DNA of 11,349 nt from Bordetella parapertussis. GTDB lineage: Bacteria; Pseudomonadota; Gammaproteobacteria; Burkholderiales; SG8-39. The notes under the pieces were generated by a model. The model saw only the letters and a program-made list of their open reading frames with translations. It was not told the origin of the DNA and ran no database searches. The stretch is taken from contig CAMDRY010000068.1 of assembly GCA_945906975.1 (NCBI GenBank), positions 1 to 11,349 on the forward strand. The letters run 5' to 3'. Shown one piece after another: positions 1 to 7,517 of the stretch (position 1 is the first letter of the stretch; each line of letters begins with the position of its first letter). The translations under genes were made by a program, and so were the position numbers.

Positions 1-130
1 TTGCGTCGGCTGGTCTGATGCCTGCTGAGCTGCGTCGAACCTGGGCGGTTTGCTTTGCCCCGGTCTTCGCGAATACGATGGTCCCGGCCCCCTGATGCTG
101 ACGCTGATGCTGATGCTCGGGAACTGACCA
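1..130. other. No assignable gene; short CTGATG repeat
   Basis: I see no supportable gene in the first 130 bases. One plus-strand frame is open from base 3 to a stop at 90-92, and one minus-strand frame is open throughout, but neither has a recognisable product or start. Bases 92-115 hold a short hexamer repeat (CTGATG, CTGACG, CTGATG, CTGATG). The stretch lies beyond the rpmG terminator, so it may be intergenic or the edge of a neighbouring gene cut by the window. Confidence 0.4.
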
Positions 131-132
131 AT

Positions 133-160
133 AAAAAAAGCCCGCCGTAGCGGGCATTTT
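133..160 (-). terminator. Rho-independent terminator of rpmBG
   Basis: A 6-bp GC stem (GCCCGC at 140-145 with GCGGGC at 150-155) and a 4-nt loop are followed, read on the minus strand, by seven T residues (complement of A133-139). It lies about 20 nt past the rpmG stop codon, so it should end the rpmB-rpmG transcript. T residues at 157-161 mean it could also work in the plus direction. Confidence 0.85.
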
Positions 161-174
161 TACAGACGCGCCGC

Positions 175-330
175 TTACTTCAGCTTCGTCTCTTTGTACA
201 AAACGTGTTTGCGCACCTTGGGATCGTATTTGATGATCTCCATTTTGTCCGGCATGGTGCGCTTGTTCTTGGTAGCGGTATAGAAATGACCGGTTCCGGC
301 ACTGGATTCGAGCTTGATTTTTTCACGCAT
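175..330 (-). CDS. rpmG: 50S ribosomal protein L33
   Basis: This 51-residue protein begins [20 protein letters not shown] and ends [11 protein letters not shown], matching bacterial L33 over its whole length. L33 is a small basic protein of the large ribosomal subunit near the E site. There are no cysteines, so this is the zinc-free (C-minus) form, as in E. coli. The gene is the second of a two-gene operon, starting 53 nt after the rpmB stop and followed by a strong terminator. A purine-rich GAGGACGACGAAC stretch precedes the ATG. The product is shorter at the N-terminus than E. coli L33 by about four residues. Identification rests on recognisable family sequence and on the rpmB neighbour, and is secure. 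Confidence 0.97.
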   Translation of the reverse strand: MREKIKLESSAGTGHFYTATKNKRTMPDKMEIIKYDPKVRKHVLYKETKLK

Positions 331-383
331 GTTCGTCGTCCTCGGAGCTTTTGTTGATGCTCAGGTTGGCAGGATTGCGGGCT

Positions 384-617
384 TTACAGTTTGCCCTTGG
401 CGCGCAGTTCGGCCAGAACGACCTCAAGGCCCTTCTTGTCGATCGTGCGCAGCCCGGCTGTCGTAACGCGCATGGTAATGAAGCGCTTTTCCGACTCAAG
501 CCAGAAGCGGCGGTTCTGCAGGTTGGGCAGAAAGCGGCGCTTGGTCTTGTTGTTAGCATGGGACACATTGTGTCCGGTCATCGGTTTTTTGCCGGTGACT
601 TGGCAGACGCGTGCCAT
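384..617 (-). CDS. rpmB: 50S ribosomal protein L28
   Basis: This 77-residue protein starts [20 protein letters not shown] and contains the family signatures [10 protein letters not shown] and [14 protein letters not shown], with a C-terminal [19 protein letters not shown]28 is a large-subunit protein needed for ribosome assembly. An open frame continues upstream to 677, but the ATG at 617 is chosen because it matches the family N-terminus and has a GGAG ribosome binding site (625-628) seven bases upstream. Only one cysteine is present, so it is the non-zinc form. It is the first gene of the rpmB-rpmG operon and is driven by the promoter at 648-677. The order radC-rpmB-rpmG matches E. coli. 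Confidence 0.97.
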   Translation of the reverse strand: MARVCQVTGKKPMTGHNVSHANNKTKRRFLPNLQNRRFWLESEKRFITMRVTTAGLRTIDKKGLEVVLAELRAKGKL

Positions 618-647
618 GGCAGTACTCCAGTTCGAAAAAAGACTGCC

Positions 648-677
648 ATTATAGCGGTAAAGCCAAGGTCTTTTCAA
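648..677 (-). promoter_or_regulatory. Sigma-70 promoter of rpmBG
   Basis: On the minus strand, TTGAAA (672-677) and a perfect TATAAT (648-653) are separated by 18 bp. Transcription would start near 641, giving a leader of about 24 nt before the rpmB ATG. The near-consensus boxes fit a highly expressed ribosomal protein operon. Confidence 0.8.
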
Positions 678-756
678 GTTCTTGCTGGAACGAATTGCAG
701 CGCGCCTGGATTTCCCTGTTTTTCCAGTATTTCCAGTACGCTGGTAAAACCACCTT

Positions 757-1431
757 TTAAATCAGCCCTCTTTCTGCAAAAGACATCGCCGCTCCCTCCC
801 CGACGATGAAATGGTCCAGCACCCTGATATCAACCAGTGCGAGTGCCTGACGCAGGGTGCGGGTGAGTAATTCGTCCGCCTGGCTCGGCTCCGCCAGACC
901 CGAAGGGTGGTTATGGGCGAAGATGATGCCGGCCGCGCCTTGCGCGAGGGCGAATTTGACGACCTCGCGCGGGTAGACGCTGGTTTGTGTCAGTGTGCCG
1001 CGAAACAGCTCTTGCGCGGCGATAACGCGGTTTTGCGCGTCGAGCAAGACTGCCATGAACACCTCGTAGTCGCGGCCTGCAAGGGTGAGGCGGAGATAGT
1101 CTCGCACCGATTGTGGCGAAGAAAGCGCGTCGCGAACGCGCATTTTTTCCCCAAGAGCGCGTCTTGCCAGTTCCAGTGCAGCCTGCAGTTGCGCCGCTTT
1201 GGCCGGGCCTATGCCGGCGGTTGAAGTGAGTGTCTTGCAGTCGGCAGCGGCAAGCCGTGCGAGCGAGCCGTGCTCCGTGATGAGCTCACGCGCCAGATCC
1301 AGCGCGCTCTTGCCGCGCATGCCGGTGCGCAGGAAAATCGCCAGCAACTCGGCATCCGAGAGCACGGATGCGCCGTGTGCAAGCAAGCGCTCACGTGGTC
1401 GTTCGGCTGATGGCCAATCTGCGATCCTCAT
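757..1431 (-). CDS. radC: RadC family protein (UPF0758), JAMM/MPN+ domain
   Basis: The 224-residue product has a helix-hairpin-helix-like N-terminal half ([14 protein letters not shown] near residue 24; [17 protein letters not shown] near 70) and a C-terminal JAMM/MPN+ metal-binding domain. The domain shows the [14 protein letters not shown] signature (H-x-H-x7-S-x2-D) and the upstream ELFRGTL glutamate. RadC was once linked to DNA repair, but that role is disputed and its true biochemical function is unsettled. The length is typical. An AGGAG ribosome binding site lies just before the ATG. The gene diverges from coaBC, with 92 bp between starts, and is followed after 139 bp by rpmB, as in E. 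coli. The metal ligands are intact, so it is probably functional. Confidence 0.95.
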   Translation of the reverse strand: MRIADWPSAERPRERLLAHGASVLSDAELLAIFLRTGMRGKSALDLARELITEHGSLARLAAADCKTLTSTAGIGPAKAAQLQAALELARRALGEKMRVRDALSSPQSVRDYLRLTLAGRDYEVFMAVLLDAQNRVIAAQELFRGTLTQTSVYPREVVKFALAQGAAGIIFAHNHPSGLAEPSQADELLTRTLRQALALVDIRVLDHFIVGEGAAMSFAERGLI

Positions 1432-1466
1432 GATTCTCCTGATGTTTTCTGATTTTTTCCTGATTC
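1431..1466. repeat. Helically phased TGAT/T-tract repeats between radC and coaBC
   Basis: TGAT occurs at 1431, 1440, 1450 and 1461, each followed by a pyrimidine/T run, with spacings of 9, 10 and 11 bp. Read on the minus strand it is a series of ATCAG motifs separated by A-rich runs, and it includes the radC ribosome binding site. Near one-turn spacing of A/T tracts can give DNA curvature; whether that matters here is inference. Confidence 0.5.
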
Positions 1467-1483
1467 TTCAGAAGGTTTTGGCG

Positions 1484-1489
1484 TAGAAT
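1484..1489 (+). promoter_or_regulatory. Possible -10 box of coaBC
   Basis: TAGAAT lies 34 bp before the coaBC ATG and would give a leader of about 28 nt. No good -35 hexamer is seen 16-18 bp upstream (TGATTC at 1461-1466 matches poorly), so the promoter would depend on the phased T-tracts or on an activator. Tentative. Confidence 0.35.
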
Positions 1490-1523
1490 CCGCCGTCTGA
1501 ATAACGTCGCTGCAGGTTTCCGG

Positions 1524-2717
1524 ATGACTGACATCAAGGGCAAGCGCATTCTTCTGGGCCTTACCGGCGGCATCGCCGCTTACAAGGCTGCCGAGCTTAC
1601 CAGGCTGCTCACCAAGAACGGCGCGGACGTGCGGGTGGTGATGACGCAGGCCGCTTGCCGTTTTATAACGCCGGTGACCATGCAAGCGCTTTCCGGCCAG
1701 CTTGTGCACACCGATTTGTGGGATGGCAGTGTGCCCAACAACATGGGTCATATCGAGCTGACTCGGGATCGCGATCTCATCCTGATCGCGCCGGCCAGCG
1801 CCGATTTTCTCGGCAAACTCGCCTGGGGTCTTGCCGACGATCTGCTATCGACGCTGTGCGCTGCACGCCGCTGCAAGTTGTCGGTGGCGCCAGCCATGAA
1901 TGTCGAAATGTGGGAAAACCCGGCTAACCAGCGCAATATCGGCATGTTGCACGAGGACGGCGTAAGCGTGCTGGGCCCCGCTGCGGGCGACCAGGCTTGC
2001 GGCGAAACGGGCATGGGTCGCATGCTCGAGCCGGCGCAAATTCTCTCCGAGGTGGAGGCGCTTTTGGGGCCGAGCTTACTGGCCGGTAAAACGGTCCTGG
2101 TCACCGCCGGTCCGACCTATGAGCCGATCGACACGGTTCGCGGCATCACCAATCTAAGTTCCGGGAAAATGGGCTACGCCGTCGCGCAAGCGGCGATGGA
2201 GGCCGGTGCCGCTGTCACGTTGGTAAGCGGCCCGACCGCCTTGCGGGTGCCCGCCGGTGTCACGCTGGTGCGCGCGGGCAGCGCGCGCGAGATGCATCAG
2301 GCGGTGATGGAGCGGGCAAAGCAGTCAGATGTGTTCATCGCCGTGGCCGCTGTCGCCGACTATCACGTGGTGGATGCGAAGGCGCATAAAATCAAGCGCG
2401 ACAAAGGCAATATGCAGATTGAGCTGGCGCCGAACCCGGATATTCTCGCAGAGGTCGCCGCGATCAAGCGGGGGCCGTTCTGCGTCGGGTTTGCCGCAGA
2501 GACCGAAAATTTGCGCGAGTATGCGCAAGCCAAGCGCAAGAAGAAAAATATTCCCTTACTCGCGGCCAATCTCGCCCAGGATGCGTTCGGCCGTGATGAC
2601 AATGCGTTGACGCTGTTTCACGACAGAGGCGAAACCGAACTGCCACGTGCGCCCAAGCTAGAGCTGGCCCGCCAGTTGGTCGCCCACATCGCGGCCATGC
2701 TGCCTAAGCCGCGCTGA
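1524..2717 (+). CDS. coaBC: Bifunctional phosphopantothenoylcysteine decarboxylase / phosphopantothenate-cysteine ligase
   Basis: This 397-residue enzyme carries out two successive steps of coenzyme A synthesis in the cytosol: CTP-dependent joining of cysteine to 4'-phosphopantothenate, then FMN-dependent decarboxylation. The N-terminal CoaC half shows GGIAAYK (15-21), the active-site His76 in [15 protein letters not shown] (123-130) with Asn126, and Cys159 in [13 protein letters not shown]. The C-terminal CoaB half shows [18 protein letters not shown] (193-210), with Asn210, and Lys289 in HKIKRDK, then LAPNPDIL (301-308) and FAAET (323-327). All the catalytic residues I can place are present and the length is standard. 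The Shine-Dalgarno is weak (GCAGG). dut follows 106 bp downstream on the same strand, the usual pairing. Confidence 0.97.
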   Translation: MTDIKGKRILLGLTGGIAAYKAAELTRLLTKNGADVRVVMTQAACRFITPVTMQALSGQLVHTDLWDGSVPNNMGHIELTRDRDLILIAPASADFLGKLAWGLADDLLSTLCAARRCKLSVAPAMNVEMWENPANQRNIGMLHEDGVSVLGPAAGDQACGETGMGRMLEPAQILSEVEALLGPSLLAGKTVLVTAGPTYEPIDTVRGITNLSSGKMGYAVAQAAMEAGAAVTLVSGPTALRVPAGVTLVRAGSAREMHQAVMERAKQSDVFIAVAAVADYHVVDAKAHKIKRDKGNMQIELAPNPDILAEVAAIKRGPFCVGFAAETENLREYAQAKRKKKNIPLLAANLAQDAFGRDDNALTLFHDRGETELPRAPKLELARQLVAHIAAMLPKPR

Positions 2718-2823
2718 GCGTCAACGTCGCGCCATTGGCGTTTTATCAATCCGTGCAGGTAGTCGCCAAATTTGCGGTTGCCGCGTTTGCAGTTCAAATT
2801 CAGGTTCTTTCAGCCCCCGTTTA

Positions 2824-3273
2824 ATGCAGACCATAGACGTCAAAATCCTCGATCCGCGCATGCGTGACAATCTTCCCGAGTACGCCACCGCCGGCGCTGC
2901 GGGTCTTGATCTGCGTGCTTGTATTGACGTGCCGCTGCTGCTGGCGCCGGGGGATGTGCAGCTCATTCCGAGCGGTCTGGCGATCCATATTGGCGACCCG
3001 GCTTACGCCGCGATAATCTTGCCGCGCTCCGGCCTCGGCGCCAAGCATGGCATCGTGCTGGGCAATCTCGTCGGTCTGATTGATTCGGATTATCAGGGCG
3101 AACTGAAGGTGTCCTTGTGGAATCGCGGCAATGCGGCCTTTACCATCCAGCCGCTGGATCGCATCGCACAACTGGTGCTCATACCGGTGCTGCAACTTCG
3201 TCTGAATGTGGTCGATGAGTTCACGCATAGTGAACGTGGCACCGGCGGATTTGGCAGCACGGGGAAGCGCTAG
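2824..3273 (+). CDS. dut: dUTP diphosphatase (deoxyuridine 5'-triphosphate nucleotidohydrolase)
   Basis: This 149-residue trimeric-type dUTPase hydrolyses dUTP to dUMP and pyrophosphate, keeping uracil out of DNA and feeding dTMP synthesis. All five family motifs are visible: [11 protein letters not shown] (23-32); II, PRSGLG (67-72); [18 protein letters not shown] (80-94) with the catalytic Asp87; IV, LDRIAQ (111-116); V, the glycine-rich [10 protein letters not shown] (138-147). Motif IV has Leu where Gly is commoner. The N-terminus [14 protein letters not shown] aligns with E. coli Dut, supporting this ATG although no good Shine-Dalgarno is seen. It probably shares a transcript with coaBC; a weak internal promoter near 2772-2800 cannot be excluded. 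The terminator at 3303-3333 ends it. Confidence 0.97.
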   Translation: MQTIDVKILDPRMRDNLPEYATAGAAGLDLRACIDVPLLLAPGDVQLIPSGLAIHIGDPAYAAIILPRSGLGAKHGIVLGNLVGLIDSDYQGELKVSLWNRGNAAFTIQPLDRIAQLVLIPVLQLRLNVVDEFTHSERGTGGFGSTGKR

Positions 3274-3302
3274 GATCCGCACAATCGCCGCCTGCGACAG
3301 AC

Positions 3303-3333
3303 AAAAAAGCCCGCGTGTCGCGGGCTTTTTTTT
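3303..3333. terminator. Bidirectional terminator between dut and fccB
   Basis: A 13-bp perfect inverted repeat (AAAAAAGCCCGCG at 3303-3315 with CGCGGGCTTTTTT at 3319-3331) has a 3-nt loop and T runs on both strands. It lies 30 nt after the dut stop and 13 nt beyond the fccB stop, so it serves both convergent transcripts. Confidence 0.92.
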
Positions 3334-3345
3334 GCCTGTCGCAGC

Positions 3346-4635
3346 TCAGCCTAGCGAATCCGACCAGATGTTGGCCGCCCATGCGTCTGCGTAGGATTTT
3401 TCCAGGGCGTTGCGTTGCGCCGATACGCCACCGGCGCCCTGAACCGGCAGCAGGGTCTTCTTTCCCATGTCGTAGCGGTGGACCGACGTGACATGCATGG
3501 CCTCGGTTGCGCTGACGTAGCTGTAGCAGGTGTTGGCGATGGTCGTGCTCGTTGGCGCCGGCTGGCCGGTCAGGTTGGCGACGATCGCAGCGGCGGCGAT
3601 TTTGGCGTGGTTGTTCGCCATGCTCGCTGATTTGGGCATGGCCGCGGCTGAAAGTGTTGCATCGCCTAAAACGTGAACGCCTTTGACGGCAACCGATTCC
3701 ATGCTGAGCCAGTCAACATCGCACCAGCGGTTGTTGGTGGTGATGAGCTTGGCCGAGGCGGCGATATTGCCTGCCCGCTGGGGCGGGATGACGTTGAGCA
3801 CGTCACCCTTGATGCTGTCAAAGTCGGTCTTCAGCGTCTTGCCTCGGACATCAACGTCCTTGACCTCCTGGTTGGCGCGGTATTCGACGATGCCCGGGTA
3901 CAGGTCCTTCCAGGCGGTTTTGAACAGGCCGGCCTTTGAGGTCACATCCGGATTGGCGTCGAGGATGATGACTTTGGAGCGCGGCTTGGCTTGCTTGAAA
4001 TACGCCGCAACCTGGCAAGCGCGCTCGTAGGGGCCGGGTGGGCAGCGGTAAGGCGCCTTCGGTATGGAAAGCAGGTAGAGGCCGCCGTCTGCCATGCCCT
4101 CGATCTGCTTGCGCAGTGCGATGGTCTCGGGGCCGGCTTTCCATGCGTGAAGAATCTGCTTTTGTGCTTCAGCGTTGTTGAGGCCGGGAATTTCGTTGAA
4201 CAGGAAATCAACGCCCGGCGAGACCACCAGCCGGTCATATTTCATGTCCGCGAACTTGTTGGCGAACTTCACCAGCTTCTTGTCGGCGTCGATGGCGCTC
4301 ACTTCGTCGTTGAGTATCTGCACCCCGTGCGCGCGCAGGCCACCGTAGCCAATGGTGAGGTCTTCTATTTTGCGGGATCCGCCCAGCACCAGGTTTGACA
4401 AGGGGCAAGAGACGAATTGCTGGTTGCGCTCGACCAGAAACACCTCTATGGCACCGCCGCTCCACATGCGTATGTATTTCGCCGCGGTGGCGCCGCCGTA
4501 ACCCCCGCCTATGACCACGACGCGGCCCACTGTTTTGGCCGGGGCGGTTGCTTGGGTGGCGCATCCGGTGAGGGTGGCGAGCGCGCTGGCGCCAAAGAAA
4601 CCAATGAAATCGCGTCTGTCTAATTCATGTTTCAT
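3346..4635 (-). CDS. fccB: Flavocytochrome c sulfide dehydrogenase, FAD subunit
   Basis: The 429-residue product is the flavin subunit of sulfide:cytochrome c oxidoreductase (FCSD, FccB/SoxF family), which oxidises sulfide in the periplasm and passes electrons to its cytochrome subunit. A dinucleotide-binding motif VVVIGGGYGGATAAKYI begins near residue 39. Cys77 in FVSCPLSN aligns with the covalent FAD cysteine of Allochromatium FccB. Cys198 in YRCPPGPYERA and Cys370 in NTCYSYV correspond to the redox-active disulfide. The ATG at 4635 is chosen over an upstream one at 4686 because GAGGAG lies six bases before it and a signal peptide begins there. That signal has RRDFIGF (Tat-like, residues 7-13) and a lipobox LTGC (22-25). 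It overlaps no gene, and starts 10 nt after fccA. The Tat/lipoprotein reading is inference. Confidence 0.93.
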   Translation of the reverse strand: MKHELDRRDFIGFFGASALATLTGCATQATAPAKTVGRVVVIGGGYGGATAAKYIRMWSGGAIEVFLVERNQQFVSCPLSNLVLGGSRKIEDLTIGYGGLRAHGVQILNDEVSAIDADKKLVKFANKFADMKYDRLVVSPGVDFLFNEIPGLNNAEAQKQILHAWKAGPETIALRKQIEGMADGGLYLLSIPKAPYRCPPGPYERACQVAAYFKQAKPRSKVIILDANPDVTSKAGLFKTAWKDLYPGIVEYRANQEVKDVDVRGKTLKTDFDSIKGDVLNVIPPQRAGNIAASAKLITTNNRWCDVDWLSMESVAVKGVHVLGDATLSAAAMPKSASMANNHAKIAAAAIVANLTGQPAPTSTTIANTCYSYVSATEAMHVTSVHRYDMGKKTLLPVQGAGGVSAQRNALEKSYADAWAANIWSDSLG

Positions 4636-4645
4636 GCTGGTCTCC

Positions 4646-4954
4646 TCACTTCGCTTTTGGCGCGGCAAAGTAGCCCGCCAGCGCATCGATTTGTTCTTCG
4701 GTGTAGCCCTTGGATATCTGGTGCATGATGGTCGCAGGCCGTTTGCCGTCGCGGAAGTCGCGCAACTGCTTGGCGAGGTAGTCGCGGGGCTGGCCGGCGA
4801 TGTTGGGCAGCCCGCCGGCGTTGGCGCCGGCGGTGCCGTGGCAGATGGCGCAGGCGGCGGCGAGGTTACGGCCGTTGTTGGCGTCTTGTGCGATGGCCGG
4901 TTGTACTAGGCTGGCGGCAAACGCAAGCGGGACGAGAAGTAGTTTCTTTTTCAT
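4646..4954 (-). CDS. fccA: Class I monoheme cytochrome c, probable FCSD cytochrome subunit
   Basis: This 102-residue protein has a Sec signal peptide (MKKKLLLVPLAFAASLVQPAIA, cleavage likely after residue 22) and one heme-binding motif CAICH (35-39). Met77 in ATIMHQI is the likely distal ligand. The order of motifs (CxxCH, GLPNIAGQ, YLAKQLRDFRDGKR, then EEQIDALAGYF) is that of small class I / c4-like cytochromes. Its place directly before fccB, with the fccB ribosome binding site overlapping its TGA stop, makes it the probable electron acceptor of the flavin subunit. One heme, rather than two, resembles the green sulfur bacterial FCSD cytochrome rather than that of Allochromatium. AGGAG at 4961-4965 lies six bases before the ATG. 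A stand-alone cytochrome role is possible. Confidence 0.88.
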   Translation of the reverse strand: MKKKLLLVPLAFAASLVQPAIAQDANNGRNLAAACAICHGTAGANAGGLPNIAGQPRDYLAKQLRDFRDGKRPATIMHQISKGYTEEQIDALAGYFAAPKAK

Positions 4955-4976
4955 GATGTTCTCCTGGTGTTCTCCG

Positions 4977-5024
4977 GATGGTCACCCTGATGGTCACCTC
5001 AATGGTCGCCCCGATCGTCGGGGT
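4977..5024. repeat. Degenerate 12-bp tandem repeats in the fccAB leader
   Basis: Four successive 12-mers begin GATGGTCACCCT (4977), GATGGTCACCTC (4989), AATGGTCGCCCC (5001) and GATCGTCGGGGT (5013), decaying in similarity away from fccA. The first two contain GGTCACC, a near-palindrome. The array lies 23-70 bp before the fccA start, within the probable 5' leader. Confidence 0.7.
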
Positions 5025-5047
5025 GGCAGCGTTGTTTTGTGCAGGGC

Positions 5048-5077
5048 AGTGTCGCCTCTGGCCCGCGGCACTGTCAA
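5048..5077 (-). promoter_or_regulatory. Candidate fccAB promoter with consensus -35 and weak -10
   Basis: On the minus strand a perfect TTGACA (5072-5077) is followed after 18 bp by GACACT (5048-5053), which keeps only A2, A4 and T6 of the -10 consensus. A weak -10 suggests activator-dependent transcription. The leader to fccA would be about 87 nt. Confidence 0.45.
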
Positions 5078-5088
5078 GGTCGTGCGCA

Positions 5089-5120
5089 GCATAAGCTGAT
5101 TCCTGCGGGGCATAAGCTGA
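5089..5120. repeat. Direct repeat GCATAAGCTGA, two copies 21 bp apart
   Basis: The 11-mer GCATAAGCTGA occurs at 5089-5099 and 5110-5120 (TCAGCTTATGC on the fccAB strand). The 21-bp spacing is two helical turns. The copies would centre roughly 53 and 74 bp upstream of the predicted fccAB start of transcription, a usual place for an activator. The distal copy overlaps the foot of the clpA terminator stem, so part of its match may serve that hairpin instead. Confidence 0.6.
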
Positions 5121-5148
5121 AAAGCCGCGCTGGGCGCGGCTTTTCAGC
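5116..5148 (-). terminator. Terminator hairpin of clpA
   Basis: A perfect 15-bp inverted repeat (5116-5130 with 5134-5148, 3-nt loop) contains GCCGCGC paired with GCGCGGC and flanking AAAA/TTTT pairs. It lies 19 nt beyond the clpA stop. No separate T tract follows, but the stem's own TTTT lies at its 3' side in either direction. Confidence 0.8.
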
Positions 5149-5167
5149 ATGTCGTTATTCAGTCTGA

Positions 5168-7450
5168 TCAGGCTTCGGCTTCGGGGATCGCTTCGGGCGT
5201 GGCCGTCTGTTTCGGGAAGCTTAGGGTCACTTTGTCGTCTGCGCCAAGATCGACCGTCACCTTGCCGCCGTTGGCGAGCCGGCCGAACAGCAATTCGTCG
5301 GCAAGCGCGCGGCGGATGGTGTCCTGGATGAGCCGCGACATCGGGCGGGCACCCATGAGGGGATCGAAACCATGCTTGGCCAGGTGTTCCTTCAACTTGT
5401 CGGTGAACACCGCATCCACTTTTTTCTCGTGCAACTGTTCTTCAAGTTGCATCAGGAATTTATCAACCACACGCACGATGATGTCGTGATCGAGTGAGCG
5501 GAATGAAATAGTTGCGTCAAGCCGGTTGCGGAACTCGGGCGAAAACAGGCGTTTTATCTCGACCATTTCGTCGCCCATTTCCTTTTTTGCGGTAAAGCCC
5601 ATCACGGTCTTGTTGAGGGCCTCCGCACCGGCGTTGGTGGTCATGATGATAATGACGTTGCGAAAGTCCGCCTTGCGCCCGTTGTTGTCCGTAAGCGTGC
5701 CGTGGTCCATAACCTGCAGCAGGATGTTGTAGACATCCGGGTGGGCTTTTTCGATTTCGTCGAGCAACAGAACGGCGTAGGGCTTTTTGGTGATGGCTTC
5801 GGTGAGCAGGCCGCCCTGGTCAAAGCCGACGTAGCCCGGTGGCGCGCCAATGAGCCGTGACACGGCGTGACGCTCCATGTACTCGGACATGTCAAAGCGA
5901 TGCAGTTCCACGCCGAGGCAATAGGCCAGTTGCTTGGCGACCTCGGTTTTGCCAACGCCGGTCGGTCCGCTGAACAGGAAGGCGCCTATCGGCTTGTTCG
6001 GGCTGCCCAGGCCCGATCGGGCGGTACGGATCGCAGCCGTGAGCGCGTCAATCGCCTTTTCCTGGCCGAAGACCACGGCCTTGAGGTCGCGATCGATGTT
6101 CTTGAGCGCGTTGCGATCGTCGTTGGAAACGCTTTGCGGCGGGATGCGCGCGATTTTGGCGATGATGTCCTCGATCTCTGTTTTGCCAATGACTTTCTTT
6201 TGTTTTGATTTTGGCAGGATGCGCTGTGCGGCGCCGGCTTCGTCGATTACGTCGATGGCCTTGTCCGGGAGATGGCGGTCGTTGATATAACGGGCCGAAA
6301 GCTCGGCCGCGGATGACAGTGCGCTGGCGCTGTATTTCACACCGTGGTGGGCCTCGAAGCGCGACTTGAGGCCGCGCAGGATCTGCACCGTTTCTTCGAC
6401 CGAGGGTTCGGAGACATCGACCTTCTGGAAGCGCCGCGACAGCGCGTGGTCTTTTTCAAACACCCCGCGGTATTCGTTGTAAGTTGTCGCGCCTATGCAT
6501 TTTAGCGCGCCCGAAGAGAGCGCCGGCTTGAGCAGGTTGGAGGCATCGAGGGTTCCGCCCGATGCGGCGCCCGCGCCTATCAGCGTATGGATCTCGTCAA
6601 TGAACAGGATGCCGTTCGGATTGTCGAGCAATTGCTTGAGCACGGCTTTCAGGCGCTGCTCAAAGTCGCCGCGGTATTTGGTGCCGGCGAGGAGGGCGCC
6701 CATGTCGAGCGAATAGACCTGGCATTTGGACAACACCTCGGGCACTTGTCCCTCGACGATGCGACGTGCCAGGCCTTCCGCGATGGCGGTCTTGCCCACG
6801 CCTGCTTCTCCGACCAGCAGCGGGTTGTTCTTGCGCCGGCGGCAAAGCGTCTGGATGACGCGCTCCACCTCGCGGTCACGTCCTATTAGCGGATCTATTT
6901 TTCCGACCAGCGCCTGGGCGTTGAGGTTTTGCGTGTAGGTCTCGAGTGCGCCGCCTGACTGTTGGTCCTCGCCCGTCTGTTCCTGCGTTTCTTCGCCTTT
7001 GGCGGCTTGCGTCTGTGGCCCCTTGGTAATGCCGTGAGATATGAAGTTGACGACATCGAGGCGCGTTACGCCTTGTTGGTGCAGAAAGTAGACGGCATGG
7101 GAGTCTTTTTCGCCGAATATTGCGACCAACACATTGGCGCCGGTCACTTCTTTTTTACCCGAGGACTGCACGTGCAGGATGGCGCGCTGGATAACGCGCT
7201 GGAATCCCAAGGTGGGCTGGGTGTCTATCTCTTCGGAGCCGGCGACCGTGGGGGTATGGGTGGCGATGAAGTCGGCCAGCGCTTTTTTCAGCTCTTCAAT
7301 GTTTGCCGCGCAGGCGCGCAGCACCTCTGCGGCGGTGGGGTTGTCCAGCAGGGCGAGCAAAAGGTGCTCGACGGTGATGAATTCGTGGCGTTTTTGACGC
7401 GCCTCGACAAATGCCATGTGAAGGCTGACTTCCAGTTCCTGCGCGATCAT
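5168..7450 (-). CDS. clpA: ATP-dependent Clp protease ATP-binding subunit ClpA
   Basis: This 760-residue AAA+ unfoldase (E. coli ClpA 758) forms hexamers that unfold substrates and feed them to ClpP. The N-domain (about 1-140, starting [14 protein letters not shown]) binds ClpS and is followed by a Gln/Glu-rich linker (about 141-172). The first ATPase module has Walker A GEAGVGKT (214-221) and Walker B ILFIDE (281-286); the second has GPTGVGKT (495-502) and VLLLDE (560-565). The pore loop GYVG is at 539-542. The ClpP-docking loop reads VMGF (616-619) where E. coli has IGL. clpS lies 67 bp upstream on the same strand. An AGGAT sequence precedes the ATG. The terminator at 5116-5148 ends the transcript. 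No clpP is present in this window. Confidence 0.98.
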   Translation of the reverse strand: MIAQELEVSLHMAFVEARQKRHEFITVEHLLLALLDNPTAAEVLRACAANIEELKKALADFIATHTPTVAGSEEIDTQPTLGFQRVIQRAILHVQSSGKKEVTGANVLVAIFGEKDSHAVYFLHQQGVTRLDVVNFISHGITKGPQTQAAKGEETQEQTGEDQQSGGALETYTQNLNAQALVGKIDPLIGRDREVERVIQTLCRRRKNNPLLVGEAGVGKTAIAEGLARRIVEGQVPEVLSKCQVYSLDMGALLAGTKYRGDFEQRLKAVLKQLLDNPNGILFIDEIHTLIGAGAASGGTLDASNLLKPALSSGALKCIGATTYNEYRGVFEKDHALSRRFQKVDVSEPSVEETVQILRGLKSRFEAHHGVKYSASALSSAAELSARYINDRHLPDKAIDVIDEAGAAQRILPKSKQKKVIGKTEIEDIIAKIARIPPQSVSNDDRNALKNIDRDLKAVVFGQEKAIDALTAAIRTARSGLGSPNKPIGAFLFSGPTGVGKTEVAKQLAYCLGVELHRFDMSEYMERHAVSRLIGAPPGYVGFDQGGLLTEAITKKPYAVLLLDEIEKAHPDVYNILLQVMDHGTLTDNNGRKADFRNVIIIMTTNAGAEALNKTVMGFTAKKEMGDEMVEIKRLFSPEFRNRLDATISFRSLDHDIIVRVVDKFLMQLEEQLHEKKVDAVFTDKLKEHLAKHGFDPLMGARPMSRLIQDTIRRALADELLFGRLANGGKVTVDLGADDKVTLSFPKQTATPEAIPEAEA

Positions 7451-7484
7451 GGTTTTCGATCCTGTAATTGCCGGGGTGATCTTG

Positions 7485-7502
7485 CGGAGGGGGCTGCCTC
7501 CG
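7485..7502 (-). promoter_or_regulatory. Hairpin between clpS and clpA
   Basis: CGGAGG (7485-7490) and CCTCCG (7497-7502) form a 6-bp stem with a 6-nt loop inside the 67-bp clpS-clpA spacer. No T tract follows, so it is not a typical terminator; it could stabilise or adjust the ratio of the two messages. The same spacer also holds GGGGTGATC twice (7473-7481 and 7511-7519). Confidence 0.3.
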
Positions 7503-7517
7503 GGCTGATCGGGGTGA

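Noticed and set aside
351..809. 152-codon plus-strand frame across rpmB and the radC end
   Set aside because: It runs antisense through rpmB and its promoter; the product has no recognisable features.
4977..5120. Possible CRISPR array upstream of fccA
   Set aside because: Repeats are only 11-12 bp, adjoining or degenerate, without regular unique spacers or cas genes.
4866..5150. 94-codon minus-strand frame over the fccAB leader
   Set aside because: Its repetitive VTIR-like peptide merely reflects the 12-bp DNA repeats, and it overlaps fccA in another frame.
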